Source: Antrodiella citrinella (Eukaryota > Basidiomycota > Agaricomycetes > Polyporales > Steccherinaceae). From it: a DNA stretch of 45,784 nucleotides. The translations under genes were made by a program, and so were the position numbers. The notes below the pieces were generated by a model. It was not told the origin of the DNA and searched no databases. It worked only from the letters and a program-made list of their open reading frames with translations. The stretch is from positions 1 through 45,784 of the forward strand of contig SGPM01000223.1 of NCBI GenBank assembly GCA_004802725.1, given 5' to 3'. Positions 20,499 through 31,232 of the stretch are shown here, piece after piece; position 1 is the first letter of the stretch; each line of letters starts with the position of its first letter.

Positions 20499-21183
20499 AT
20501 GGTATGTTCATCGGTCATGAACACAGAACTACGGAAAGCTAACAAACGATTACAGTTACCACTATCCTTACTCAATGCTGCCCAAAATAAACCAATGGTG
20601 AGGTGAATCATTCGTCTCACCCGCACACATTGAACCGCTAAATCGCCGTAACCTTTCACAGTTAGTCGAGCTGAAAAATGGCGAGACGTTCAACGGGCAT
20701 CTGGTCAACTGCGACAACTTCATGAACATCACCTTGAGAGAGGTGTACCAAACGAATGCGGAGGGCGATCGGTTCTGGCAGTTGAAAGAGTGTTATATTC
20801 GTGGGAGCACGGTACGTCCATGTTCTATTGCGCTATTGATTGCGTTGGCTCAGATTGACGGATTGTGCAGATCAAATATCTGCGAGTGCCCGAACCACTA
20901 TTGGATGCCGTGAAAGATGAGCAAACTCGGGCGAGGGAGGCGGGGCGGAGTGCTCGTGGTGCACATGTTAGCGGTGGTAGGGGTACGTCAGCAGTCTTGT
21001 GTCTTGCCTTCAATGCACTGACATTGTCATTTTTCGTTAAGGAGGACGTGGCGCACCAGCGCGAGGTAGGACATCAGGTTCCTTCATTCGGTTCTTTTCG
21101 GGAACTCACTTGGTTTTTCAGGCAGAGGTGGTCCACGAGGCGCACCGATGCGTGGCGGCAGGGGTCGTGGACGAGGAATGTGA
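20499..21183 (+). CDS. LSM4: U6 snRNA-associated Sm-like protein LSm4
   Basis: LSm4 is a subunit of the LSm1-7 (mRNA decapping) and LSm2-8 (U6 snRNA, spliceosome) rings. Six exons: 20499-20501 (the ATG alone), 20556-20597, 20662-20811, 20871-20982, 21042-21065 (24 nt) and 21122-21183, giving 130 residues. The protein begins [20 protein letters not shown]. Sm motif 1 is [19 protein letters not shown] with the conserved LREV after it. Sm motif 2 is [15 protein letters not shown], with the RG and the IKYLRVP that are typical of LSm4. The C-terminal tail is Arg/Gly-rich ([19 protein letters not shown]), an RGG tail as found in fungal and animal LSm4. The first intron follows the start codon directly; donor GTATGT and acceptor ACAG are good. 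Confidence 0.95.
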
Positions 21184-21425
21184 TTGTATCAGCTGCACCT
21201 GGTGAGCAGAAACCCTCGTGCATTTGTGATGTACCCAACTCATTCTCTCCGTTCAGCTTTCGCTCTTTCTGTATATCGCTACATACCAGACAACAATGTA
21301 CAAGTTCTGGTATACATCGCACATCTGAATTCTCATTCATTCTTTTATTCACTCCCGCACGTCACATCGAACGATACCGTGGAATCGTTGGATAAGACCC
21401 ATCGCCCTTGCGGAAGAGAGCGATG

Positions 21426-22883
21426 TCAGGTGGGGACGGATATTGACAATTCTGCACAACTCACTTCGTAAAACACCTCGTAGATCTGGATGATCCTCAG
21501 ACGCGAGCTCTCCCTCAGCATCCACGCCTTTGCTACCTCCGTCTTTATGTAGGGGTCATCCCCCAGGCTATACTGATCTAGCGTGACATAGAGATAGTGA
21601 AGAGCGTGCACAGAGCAGGCGAGATACTCAAGTTTGGGGCATATTTTGCACAGGTGAGCGATGTCTGAAGCATCCATATACATATACCCGACGCTGAAGC
21701 TTTTCAGGGTCGCGCCGTGTATCTCAGTCAGCTCCCGTACGAAGTCGCTGGTGACACCGATTCTGGTAGTGGAAGTTCGTATTTCAAAGCTTTCAAGTGA
21801 GCATTTCGGTACCAGCTGCATAATCAGCTTCCACAGATGTGCCGCAAGAGAGCCGATGGGGACATCGGTCTGGATGGTGAGGTGTTCCAACGAGGCAGTG
21901 AACGGCCGCGTGCTGGTTTCTGTTCTGGTGGCAGTATACTGCGTGTCCATGCTCTCAAGGTTGGGCAACGCTTCCAATACGGAGAACGCAAACGCGTTTG
22001 GTCTTCGGATCTGTACGTGCCTCAGATTTCGCAGCGCGGACAGCACTGTTGGACAACCCTCAGATTGCGTACCAGAGCTGAATCATATGAGTATACGTAC
22101 ATGCAAGCTCTTCGTCCTGTCTCGTTATCCTTGACCCGCTGAGCTGCCAGCTGCAGCTGGTTAGAGAATCGCGGAGATTGTCTGCCCGTCCAGGGAAGAG
22201 AGGACACTCCATGTTCATGGACTGCACATCTGAGCTTTGCAGCCTTGTGAACTGTGTAAGGCGGGTCCACGCTTTCTCAGCGATACCAGCACGCGTGCGA
22301 ACTGGGAGTGTCCGGACTGGGAGGGTAAGAAGGATATCAAGGTTGTCGCTGATCTCAGTGCTGTTGCTATCATCATTTGGCAGATAGATGTAGACCCAGC
22401 CTGAGCTGAAAGAACGCAGATTGCAGCATAGCCGCAGAGCCTTATACTTGTTATCCAAGTCCTGTACGAGCTCTTTGCGTTGGAAGACTTTTACGCGCAT
22501 GGACCATATGAGAACACAAAATCATTCGGGGTGGCCTGTGCTCACTCATGATGCATGATGTCGCTTGAGTGCCGTCCGATGTGGTGCACGTATCTCGCGT
22601 ACTCAGGCTTCCGAAGCAAAACATCTTGCAAGCGAGTTACAGTCTGTTCCGCTAGCTGTCATTGAGAGATATTTGGTCACTGTGTCTGTCTATGCCTGTG
22701 AACACTGACTGTTCGGAATGTTTGGAATTCCAAAGACCGATACAAGAACGGTATGGCGGAGTGAAAAAATGATCGATTGACCATTGCGCAACACGCTAGA
22801 TCGCTCTGACAGGCTACATGCTCAAGGACGGAGCAAATGATATCTGCAGGGAGGTCTGGGCGGGGATAAGGGGTGGTAGGCAT
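21426..22883 (-). CDS. F-box/LRR-type protein, copy A of tandem pair (possibly damaged)
   Basis: Exon 1 (22883-22710) encodes the F-box: LPADIICSVLEHVACQSDLA… with AIPFLYRSLEF. Exon 2 (22655-22546) has the VLLRKPEYARYVHHI block typical of this fungal family. Exon 3 begins at 22487 (VFQRKELVQDLDNKYKALRL). Exon 4 (about 22077-21426) has weak leucine-rich strands (LRNLRHVQIRRP; LESMDTQYT; LEHLTIQTD). Copy B at 23152-24716 is homologous throughout. The exon 2/3 junction is a problem: the only donor, GA/GTGAGC, leaves two bases, while exon 3 needs one, so one extra A at the donor breaks the frame. The exon 3/4 donor (GTCAAG) is also weak. F-box proteins bring substrates to SCF ubiquitin ligases; the target is unknown. 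It may be a decaying gene. Confidence 0.65.
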
Positions 22884-23151
22884 TTTCAATCTTCAAGCTT
22901 CAAGTGAGAATGTAGTTGACAAGAAAGAGAAAGGATGTATATTGCGCAGAGCTTCTCCAGGTCTCTCAGGCTCCGGCCCGGAATCATTTGTATGCCTGGG
23001 ACGCAAGTTCAACAATTCGATAGTACTGTATAGTATTTGAACAAATCATGTCGATCCTCATGACGGATTACGAGATTACAATACATATGAATGTCAGTCC
23101 CATGTATCATGAACCTCACTACATGTTACATCGAAGTATATCGTCGCGTCG

Positions 23152-24716
23152 CTAGACAGGACCCATTGTCCCTACGACGAGCGAATCCTCCGTCAGCGCA
23201 GAATCACCACTCATATCAACGTTGTGACTCACCACATAAACCTGTTGGTTGATTTGGATGGTTCTCAGCCTCGAGTTCGGTCTCAACATCCAAACTTTGG
23301 CTGTCTCTATGTCGAGAAACCGTCTCTCAGGATGATTAACCGTGTAGATGTATACTTTGAGGTTGAGGCCTCGAAGATTGTGTGCTCCCAAAATGGCATG
23401 ATCCAGCTCGTCCTACAGGACCCTGATCAGCAGCAACATACCATGGGATGTCAGCAGACATACCGGGGTGCCATTGAGCTCGCATGACACGTACTCAAGG
23501 CGAGGGCAGGACGCGCATAAGAGTGCGAGATCTGCAGCGGCCATACGGGTCGGTCCGAGACTGAATCTTCGCAACACCGCGCCATGGATCTCTGAGAGAC
23601 TACGGAGAAAGTCCGAGGGACATGCAATGTAAGACGTCGGTCCCATTTCCAGGCTTTCCAAGGAGCACCTTGGGCATATCTGCAATATCCACTTCCACAG
23701 AGGACCATGCGCGACCTTGAACGAAAATGGGTCCGACGTCTCGATGGTCAGGTGTCGTAAAAAGGCCATGGACGGCTGTGAAGGAGCGCTCAGTGTGGTG
23801 GGGATATAGAGTGTGTCCAAGCTCTCGAGGCTCGGCAAGGCTTGTAGCACGGAGGAGACTTGAAGCATATCGGGAATTTTTCGTATCCGAAGGTGCTTCA
23901 AAACCCGTAATTCCGACAGCACTGGGATGAGCTCTGTCAGAACTTGAAATCGAGATACGAATGAACAGAAAACCTACAAGAAAGGTCTACACCTCGTGTC
24001 AGCCACGAGTCGAGCTCTAAGTTCGTCAGAGATTCTCGGAAGTTCGTAGACCAGCCAGCGAACAGGGGAGTTGCCATGTTGATGGAGCGTACCTCCAGAG
24101 TTTTGAGGCCCGTGAACCGCGTCAGTTTCGGCCATGTTTCCGCATTGATGCCGCCTGATGTGTGAATCAAGAGTCTTTGAATAGGAAGAGTTTGGAGGAT
24201 GTCAACGACGTCGCTGAGCTCTCTGTTGTTAGTAGGTGGGTCCTCTGCATATACCCAGCTGAAGGACCGCAGGTTGCCACATAGCCGAAGGGCTCTCAAG
24301 CTGATCTCGGATATTCCAGGTTCTACTATACCTATCCCACCTGCATAAACAGCGTCGTATGAGTAAGGGCATCAACAACCTAAAAAGCGACTCACCAGCT
24401 TGTCTGACATGACGGACATATTTAGCGTATTCAGGTGTCTGAAGCAATCTGTGTTGCGGAAGAACTACGGAAGGATTCGCTCCGACCTGTGGACAACTCT
24501 CAGGTTCAATCTGTGTATTCTAGAGGGACTCGGAAGGGGTCAAAACCTCACCGTCCGAACCGTTGGAAAAGTGAGAGACCTGTACAAGAAGGGGATGGCG
24601 AACCGGTGGAAGGCGGAGTGGACCGTTGCACATTGTACAAGATCCGTCGGACGGGAGACATGCTCTAGAATGGCAACAACGATGTCCTCAGGAAGGTTTG
24701 GAGGAATAGGTGACAT
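23152..24716 (-). CDS. F-box/LRR-type protein, copy B of tandem pair
   Basis: Exons 24716-24552, 24486-24396, 24340-23993, 23933-23464 and 23412-23152 splice in frame to 444 residues with a stop at 23152. The F-box lies in residues 5-55 (LPEDIVVAILEHVSRPTDLV… FAIPFLYRSLTFP). Then comes LLQTPEYAKYVRHV, the conserved post-F-box block of Agaricomycete F-box proteins. Degenerate leucine-rich strands follow (LTRFTGLKTLEVRSI; LRVLKHLRIRK; LPSLESLDTLY; LRHLTIETSD; CPRLEYVSCEL). It is the same family and orientation as copy A (21426-22883), sharing the first three intron positions; an additional fourth intron (23463-23413) occurs only here. Likely an SCF substrate adaptor of unknown target. Confidence 0.8.
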
Positions 24717-25523
24717 CCTAGCTTAGTTTGCAGGTGGCGAACAGTACCGAATAATCTTCCTCCGACACACGATTGAGTTCTTATACTGACGGAACCACAA
24801 CGAGGCGTAATGGATATTATCTTCATTCAATATACCGAGGGTTCATGTGGCACGGTTCGGTTTCGCCTGGACTGTCGGGGGGACCTGTGGCAACTCCGTG
24901 CATGCATATGTGCGGCCATCTAAACTAGATCCTATGAATTTCAAACTGCGAGTAGGGGCACAAAGGTCAGAACACTACACCACGACCTGGACGTACCGCC
25001 GGCGAACTGGCAGAATGAGGAGAAGCGAACATACCACAGACGTAGATCCCTCTCATGAGATCCGGGAGTCCCTGTACGGTTCCCGCGACGGTGTCTGCAT
25101 TTTCCTGACACGGTCACTCGACCGTCACCGCTCTGGAAGAACGGGTTATCATCCGTTGGAGATTTCGGTCTGCTCGGTCACGTCGGTGTTCCTGCGGTGA
25201 ATTAAGGACATTCAGTTGGGTGAGGAATCACCGTCGGAGAGCTTTTAGATTCCTCATGACATTCAGGTGCCACAAAGCAGCGTTCGGAGCCGTGAATTCA
25301 GGAGTTTCATGTGCAACAGAACGAAGTGCAGAACACACCTGTCTTCAACGTGGCGGTAGACCATTCTTTCAAGCCGGCGGCGAAGGTGTCGGAGATAAGA
25401 TTTGCTTCTTTCTCGATCTCCGAAGATCCGTGTCCAACGAGGCTTGCTCCTCTTCGACCTACCAGGACCACCTTTGGCAACCTTGGGACCATTGTATATC
25501 GGCTGTGTGTAATTTCGGAAGAG
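24717..25523. other. Intergenic 0.8 kb, no supported gene
   Basis: The start is the divergent promoter of F-box copy B. A plus-strand frame (25311-25523) runs uninterrupted into the DPH5 start and a minus frame overlaps it (25634-25263). Neither has motifs, and the extension is not part of known DPH5 proteins, so I treat it as a leader or chance. Confidence 0.4.
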
Positions 25524-26607
25524 ATGTTCTACGTTATAGGGCTTGGATTGTGCGATGAGAAAGATATCACGGTGCGTGGTTTGGAGGTATGTTTCATATT
25601 CTTTCTCCGCTTGAGCCATACTGATATGTTCCATACAGGCTGTAAAGTCATGTAGTCGTATTTACTTGGAAGCCTATACAAGTATCTTGATGGTGCAGAA
25701 GGAACGTCTGGTGAGCTCTCTTCCAGTTTCCCGGATGCCAAAGCTCACGAGATGCGTCCAAGGAAGAATTTTACGCCAAAGAATTAATTCTAGCCGATCG
25801 CGATATGGTCGAGACAGAGAGTGACGAGATACTACGAGACGCGGACAAAGAGAACATTGCTCTTCTAGTCGTTGGTGATCCATTTGGGTAGGCGTTATTT
25901 CGATACAAGTTGTGCTCGCACTCATGCATTTTCAGAGCGACTACCCACTCGGACATTATTCTGCGGGCGCGTTCCGCAAAGATTCCTGTCCGAGTGATCC
26001 ATAACGCATCTATCATGAACGCGATAGGTGCTTGTGGATTGCAACTGTACAACTTTGGCCAAACAGTGTCCCTCGTCTTCTTCACGGAGACATGGAAACC
26101 TGATAGCTTCTACGATCGCATCAAAGAGAATGCAGACCTTGGGATGCACACACTAGTTTTACTTGACATCAAAGTCAAGGAGCAGAGTGAAGAAAATCTA
26201 GCACGGTACGCCATCTTCATCTATCTTTCTCGTGTCGTTGTTCAACAGATGCTACCAGAGGGAGGAAGATCTATGAGCCACCGCGATATATGTCAATCCC
26301 ACAAGCAGTCTCCCAGCTGATCGAGATCGAAGAGACACGGCAGCAGGGAATTCTCACTCCAGATGAGACATTGGCCATCTCAATGTCTCGGGTAGGAGGC
26401 GGCGAAGAAGAGCGCATCGTGTGCGGCACTCTGTCTGAGCTGGCTGCACATACGGCAGAGGCCTTTGGCCAACCGCTGCACAGCTTGATCATCGTGGGCA
26501 AGAGGGTGCATCATCTGGAGATCGAGTATGGAGAAAGCTATGCGGTAGATAGAGAACGTTGGCGGAATGTTGCACAGTCGGTATACGGATGTTCACTCGA
26601 TTCTTAG
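25524..26607 (+). CDS. DPH5: Diphthine methyl ester synthase Dph5
   Basis: Dph5 uses S-adenosylmethionine for the repeated methylation of the modified histidine of elongation factor 2, the second step of diphthamide synthesis, in the cytosol. Exons 25524-25586, 25639-25710, 25763-25887, 25936-26205 and 26259-26607 give 292 residues, the family's usual length. Hallmarks: N-terminal [41 protein letters not shown], the SAM-binding [19 protein letters not shown], and [20 protein letters not shown] and [10 protein letters not shown]. Near the C-terminus are [15 protein letters not shown] and [17 protein letters not shown] strands (here [20 protein letters not shown]). The last acceptor is CTACCAG at 26258; the earlier AACAG would break frame. 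A head-to-tail neighbour is the asparaginyl-tRNA synthetase gene. Confidence 0.95.
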
Positions 26608-26785
26608 AAAGAGTTTGAGTAGCAACGAGCAATGACTCGTGGTGGCGGTAACCATTCTTTGATCTAATCTTATCCTGAAAGCATCCGATATCTTGCCGAT
26701 TGACTCAAGTACGACCTCTTCTGACTCGTCTGACCTCTCATATAAACCACCATTCCCTGGCAAGGACTTCAACAAAACGACCACG

Positions 26786-28890
26786 ATGTCCGCCATTCAC
26801 ATCAACGAAGCCGCTGGGTCCGACGATACAGGCAAAGGCACATCCGATCTTCCGTATCAGTCGCTCGCGTTCGCACTCTACACCCACCCGGATGCATCGT
26901 ATTTGATTCGCAAGGATGCAACGGGGACGTTCGAGGAACCAACGCAGTCTGCATTGAAGAAGGCCAAGAAGGGCGCGGACGGGATTGAGAAAAAGCGTAA
27001 GAAGGCGGAAGAACTCGCTGAGCGTGAAGCAAAGGACAAGAAAGAGGAACGTGAACGCAGAGAGAAGCTCTTGGAAGATAGCAAGAAGATTGTGCTGCAG
27101 GAGGATGCATCACTTCCAGCGGCCAAGAAGGTATGTTCACCGTTTGGGGTCGCCATTGACCTTCCCCCCAACTAAACATGTTGTTTAGGCTAAGCTCGTT
27201 AACTTGACCATTCTGCGAGGACAACGTGTCCGCGTGAGCGGATGGGTCCACAGATTGAGAGATCAAAAGGGAATTATCTTCGTCGTGCTCCGAGATGGTA
27301 CCGGATATCTTCAATGCGTTCTCTCCGGGCAAGTGGTAAGCCCATTCGTCCCTGATCACGGAATGTTCTATTCAAGAGTTTGATGTCACAGTCACAAACA
27401 TACGAAGCTCTTACGTTGACACTTGAGTCGACTGTGGAGCTCACAGGTACTCTTCAACCTGTACCTGAAGGAAAGACTGCACCTGGTGGTCATGAACTTG
27501 TCGTCGACTTCTGGAAGGTCTTGGGTCCGGCCCCTGGTGCAGAAGACGCGTTCACTAACAGGTTGAACGAGGTATGTACATATCACGCATCACACTCAAA
27601 GATCCTGAACATGATATTCAATTACAGAAATCCGATCCCTCGATCCAAGCCGATCTCCGACATCTCGTCCTTCGTGGAGAAACAGCTTCAGCCATTCTCA
27701 AACTCCGAGCCGCCCTCTTGTCCGCTTTCAGACAGTCGTACGGTGCTAATGATCTGCTGGAGGTTACCCCGCCATGCTTGGTGCAAACACAAGTAGAAGG
27801 TGGCGCTACATTGTTCAAGCTAGAATACTACGGCCAGCCAGCTTTCTTGACCCAAAGCTCCCAGCTGTATCTAGAAACGTGTCTTCCGGCACTTGGAGAC
27901 GTATTCTGTGTTCAGGAGAGTTTCCGCGCTGAGAACAGGCGAGCTGACTTATCCTTGAGAATGTTTGAACCGAGTCCTGACAATGTTTCAGCCACACCCG
28001 CCGTCATCTGAGCGAATACACACACTTGGAAGCAGAGCTTGCATTCATCACCTTCGATGACCTCATGTCTCACATTGAAGCCATCGTGAGCCTTCCGAAT
28101 CACATGCCTCGCTTCCCTGGATAACCACAATATTTTTAACAGATTTGCGAGACGATCGACCGCTTGGTTGACGATCCCTCCGCCGGCGCTCTGATCAAGC
28201 AGCTCAACCCGAACTTCACCAAACCCGCACGTCCCTTCCTACGCATGTCCTACGTCGACGCGATCAAATGGCTCAACGAGCACGGCATTCAACACGAGGC
28301 CGAAGACAAAGAAGGGAACGTGATCAAGGACGAGGCAGGGAACCCAGTCATGGTGGACCACGCTGTCGGAGACGACATCGCTGAGGCCGCCGAGAGGCGG
28401 ATGACGGACATCCTTGGCGTGCCCATGTTCTTGCACGGTTTCCCGGCGGAGTTGAAGGCGTTCTACATGAAGAAGATCCCCAACCAGGATGACGGTGGAC
28501 CGATTTGCACGGAGAGTTGTGATTTGCTTATGCCTGGTGTCGGCGAGATCGTCGGTGGATCTATGAGGATCGCGGATATGGAAGAGCTCATTAGTGCGTA
28601 TAAGAGGGAAGGAATAGACCCGGCGCCGTATTACTGGTTCACGGATCAGCGTAAGTATGGAACTTGCGAGCACGGTGGTTATGGTCTTGGTGTAGAAGTT
28701 CGTGATAATGCTCTTCTCAATTGTGTGCAGTTCTGACTCTACTGCAGCGTTTCCTGGCCTGGCTCGCCAACAGGTTCACTGTCAGAGAATGCTCTCTGTA
28801 CCCTAGGTAAGCGTCATTCATCTCTGCCCATGTTGCTTGACATGAACTGAACATCCGCCTCGCAGATGGCCCGGTCGTGCAACGCCGTGA
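26786..28890 (+). CDS. DED81: Asparaginyl-tRNA synthetase, cytosolic
   Basis: This class IIb enzyme charges tRNA-Asn with asparagine. Eight exons (26786-27130, 27189-27335, 27392-27571, 27628-27938, 27992-28085, 28143-28697, 28748-28806, 28866-28890) give 571 residues, normal for eukaryotic cytosolic AsnRS. The N-terminal extension carries a Lys/Glu-rich helix ([20 protein letters not shown]). The OB-fold anticodon domain shows [24 protein letters not shown]. The catalytic core shows [20 protein letters not shown] and motif 2 around [20 protein letters not shown]. Motif 3 is [17 protein letters not shown], split by an intron, and the end is [12 protein letters not shown], matching the conserved C-terminus. 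Intron 4 (27939-27991, 53 nt) starts with GC instead of GT. A TATAAA at 26741 lies 45 bases before the ATG. The symbol follows the yeast orthologue. Confidence 0.95.
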
Positions 28891-29067
28891 AGAATGTGTG
28901 AAATGACTGTCCTGAAAGGTTTAGAAGTGTACGGTGTCCTATTAGCAATTGGTGCAATAAAAATTATTTACAAGCGTCCGTGCGCTCGGACCAGCATTCC
29001 TGCATGTAGATGCATGGCTGCGAGCAAGATCGTCCCTTCAGGATCGAGCTTGACTTGACTCGCTCCA

Positions 29068-31232
29068 TCAATTGAACACCTGGCACCCAAACTCGCGGTT
29101 CCCCTCACGAGTGAAGGAAATTATGTGGTCTATATAGCGATCGCCGTTGTTAGCACCGGTAGACTTATCTCATTGAAGTAGAACAGACCTCCCAACGCCC
29201 GGGTAGTGAAACCGATTTCGCAATACGAACTGTTAAACGTCAGTCACGAGCACCAGATGAGGACGAGGATGACGTACTAGTAGTATATCCATCGTCGTTT
29301 GAAGATCTGAATTTCCTCATCGGTCATAATGTCACGGTATTCCTGTCTCAATGCTGAGAGATCCATGCCAAGATGTAAGTATAACGTCTGAACGAGGATT
29401 ACAGAATGGACCTCACCAGGTACAATGATACGGTCGAAGGACGCCTCGAACCGTTGTCTCCACATTCTCAGAGTTCGCGCATAGTGCGGCCCAATGTTGT
29501 TGACCGATTCGACGACAAGAGCACCCCTGCTGCCATCACGCAAGCTAGTGATCAAGTGTGTAGTGGTGGGGATGTGGCCACCAGGGAAAACTGTGATAGA
29601 TCATTAGCATCATGCCGCGAGATTGCGGTATTGCGAGGACGCACTCTGAGAAGGGAAGGTGACTATGATCAGAACAAGTCTCACGAAACGTGCAGTGTAC
29701 TCACCCATTTCCGCATGAAGTCAATCTCTCGGATGTACGCATTGTATCCTATGTCCAGCAGGTGCTATCGTCACGAGTTCGCGCAACACACAGAACATGC
29801 AAACGTACGAGCTTCGGGCAGAGTAATACATTGTATCACACCTGCGCCTGTTCCTTTCTTCAGTGCCCAGTCGGTATGTTTCCAGTAGACCTGCCAAGAG
29901 CATTTGAGAATTCACGGCGATTGTCATCGGACCACAAACGGATCCTCACCTCGAGGAAATTATATCCTACGTGTTCCATCATCTCCACGCTGACCGCTCT
30001 ATCGAATGCGCCCTCCCACTCCAGCGGCATGGACCTGTAATCCATCAGGTGAATGTTTATCCGGTCCTCTAGCCCTGCATCCTTGATCCTTTGTGCAGCC
30101 AGCTCCAACTGGCGACTAGATAGTGTAATAGTATCAATGGTCGTCCTGGGGATGCTCTGGGCAATACGAATAGCGAAGGCGCCCCAACCAGAGCCAATCT
30201 CGAGCACCTGAACGCGGATAACGTCAGCCGGGAGGTAATGAGAGAGTGAAAGCAACACACTCTATGTCCGGGACGGATGTTGGCCTTCCTGATCAAGTGG
30301 TCGTATTTTCGCATCTGACCCTCGTACAAAGGGTCGTTGTTCTCCGATACCGGAGTATGTTGGGCGCCTTGGATTATGAGCTTGGCCTCCGATGAGACGG
30401 GGGACTCAGGCGATAGAGATGCCTCTCGGGAATCGACAAGATCACCGTCCAGGTCTTCGAAGATGGCAGACGAGTAGGTCATGTCTTTCGATAGGAAGCC
30501 TGGGTAGTCCGAAACGCATCAAAATCTGAGTCGTTTGGAGAATTTTGGACGCGAAAACTGACCCATGTACATCTCATTGCTGAGGTCGTAATGCGAGCTG
30601 ATGTTGCTTCTCGTATTGGCGAGTGAGCCAAGGAATCGAGATGACGTGATCTTTGCGCTGATTGTCCCAACAATAATGGACAGCGTATTGGACATAGAAG
30701 CGAGAGCAGCCTTGTTCAAGATGAAGATCTGTAAGGAATGTTGGCTCAGTACCAAAATGAAGCTTCACAGATCACACAGTCCCCCCTACCTCGAACACGT
30801 TGATCAAATTGTCGCATTCTATGTCGCCGAACATGAAAGCCTCTGCGAAACCCATGTCTGAAGTCAAGCACAATCGTAGCCAAAAAGTCGGCTTCAACAC
30901 CCTGATGGTAGCTTTTACATTGGGTGACTGGTTCGCCTTCAACAACGTCACCGAAGGCTCAGGGAAGATATACGTTTGTTCAGGTGTTTGAATGGTAAGT
31001 TGACCCTGAGATATGGTTTTTAACGTGCTGGTAAAGAGGGAGTCAAATTTACTTCTGGAGAGGAGCACCTTTTAGAAACGCACTCAATGACGACACCTTC
31101 CGCTACGCCAGTCACCCACTTCGATGATCCAATCTTGAACGCTGCCTCAGTTGCAGCACTCCAGGCCCTATCCGCCAAGGATAGAAGAGACAAGTCATGA
31201 GTAGCTGGTGTTGAGAGAAGTTGCGTCGACAT
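29068..31232 (-). CDS. Cyclopropane-fatty-acid-synthase-like SAM methyltransferase (possibly damaged)
   Basis: The family transfers a methylene group from S-adenosylmethionine to phospholipid acyl double bonds. Blocks in order: TFWLRLCLTSDMGFAEAFMF; NISSHYDLSNEMYMGFLSKD; DPLYEGQMRKYDHLI; SAM site VLEIGSGWGAFAIRIA; ITLSSRQLELA; HLMDYRSMPLE; DRAVSVEMMEHVGYNFLE; VYWKHTDWALKKGT; FPGGHIPTTTHLITSLRDGS; SVNNIGPHYARTLRMWRQRF; FKRRWIYYYSYCEIGFTTRA; and a C-terminus ending at 29068 (TREGNREFGCQVFN). About ten exons are needed. Two junctions do not fit simply. Near 31085-31095 the frame of exon 1 and VLLSRSKFDSLF can be joined only by a 47-nt intron, or by deleting 11 bases. Near 29595 the canonical acceptor (CACAG/TTTTCCC) leaves the frame one base short. 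It may be a recent pseudogene or carry sequence errors. Confidence 0.75.

Noticed and set aside
25311..25523. N-terminal extension of DPH5 by 71 codons
   Set aside because: The conserved Dph5 start MFYVIGLGL begins at 25524; the upstream residues resemble no part of the family.
31087..31097. 11-nt intron GTTTCTAAAAG as a real spliced intron
   Set aside because: It is far below the length the spliceosome can handle; an intron remnant, a frameshift, or the alternative 47-nt intron is more reasonable.
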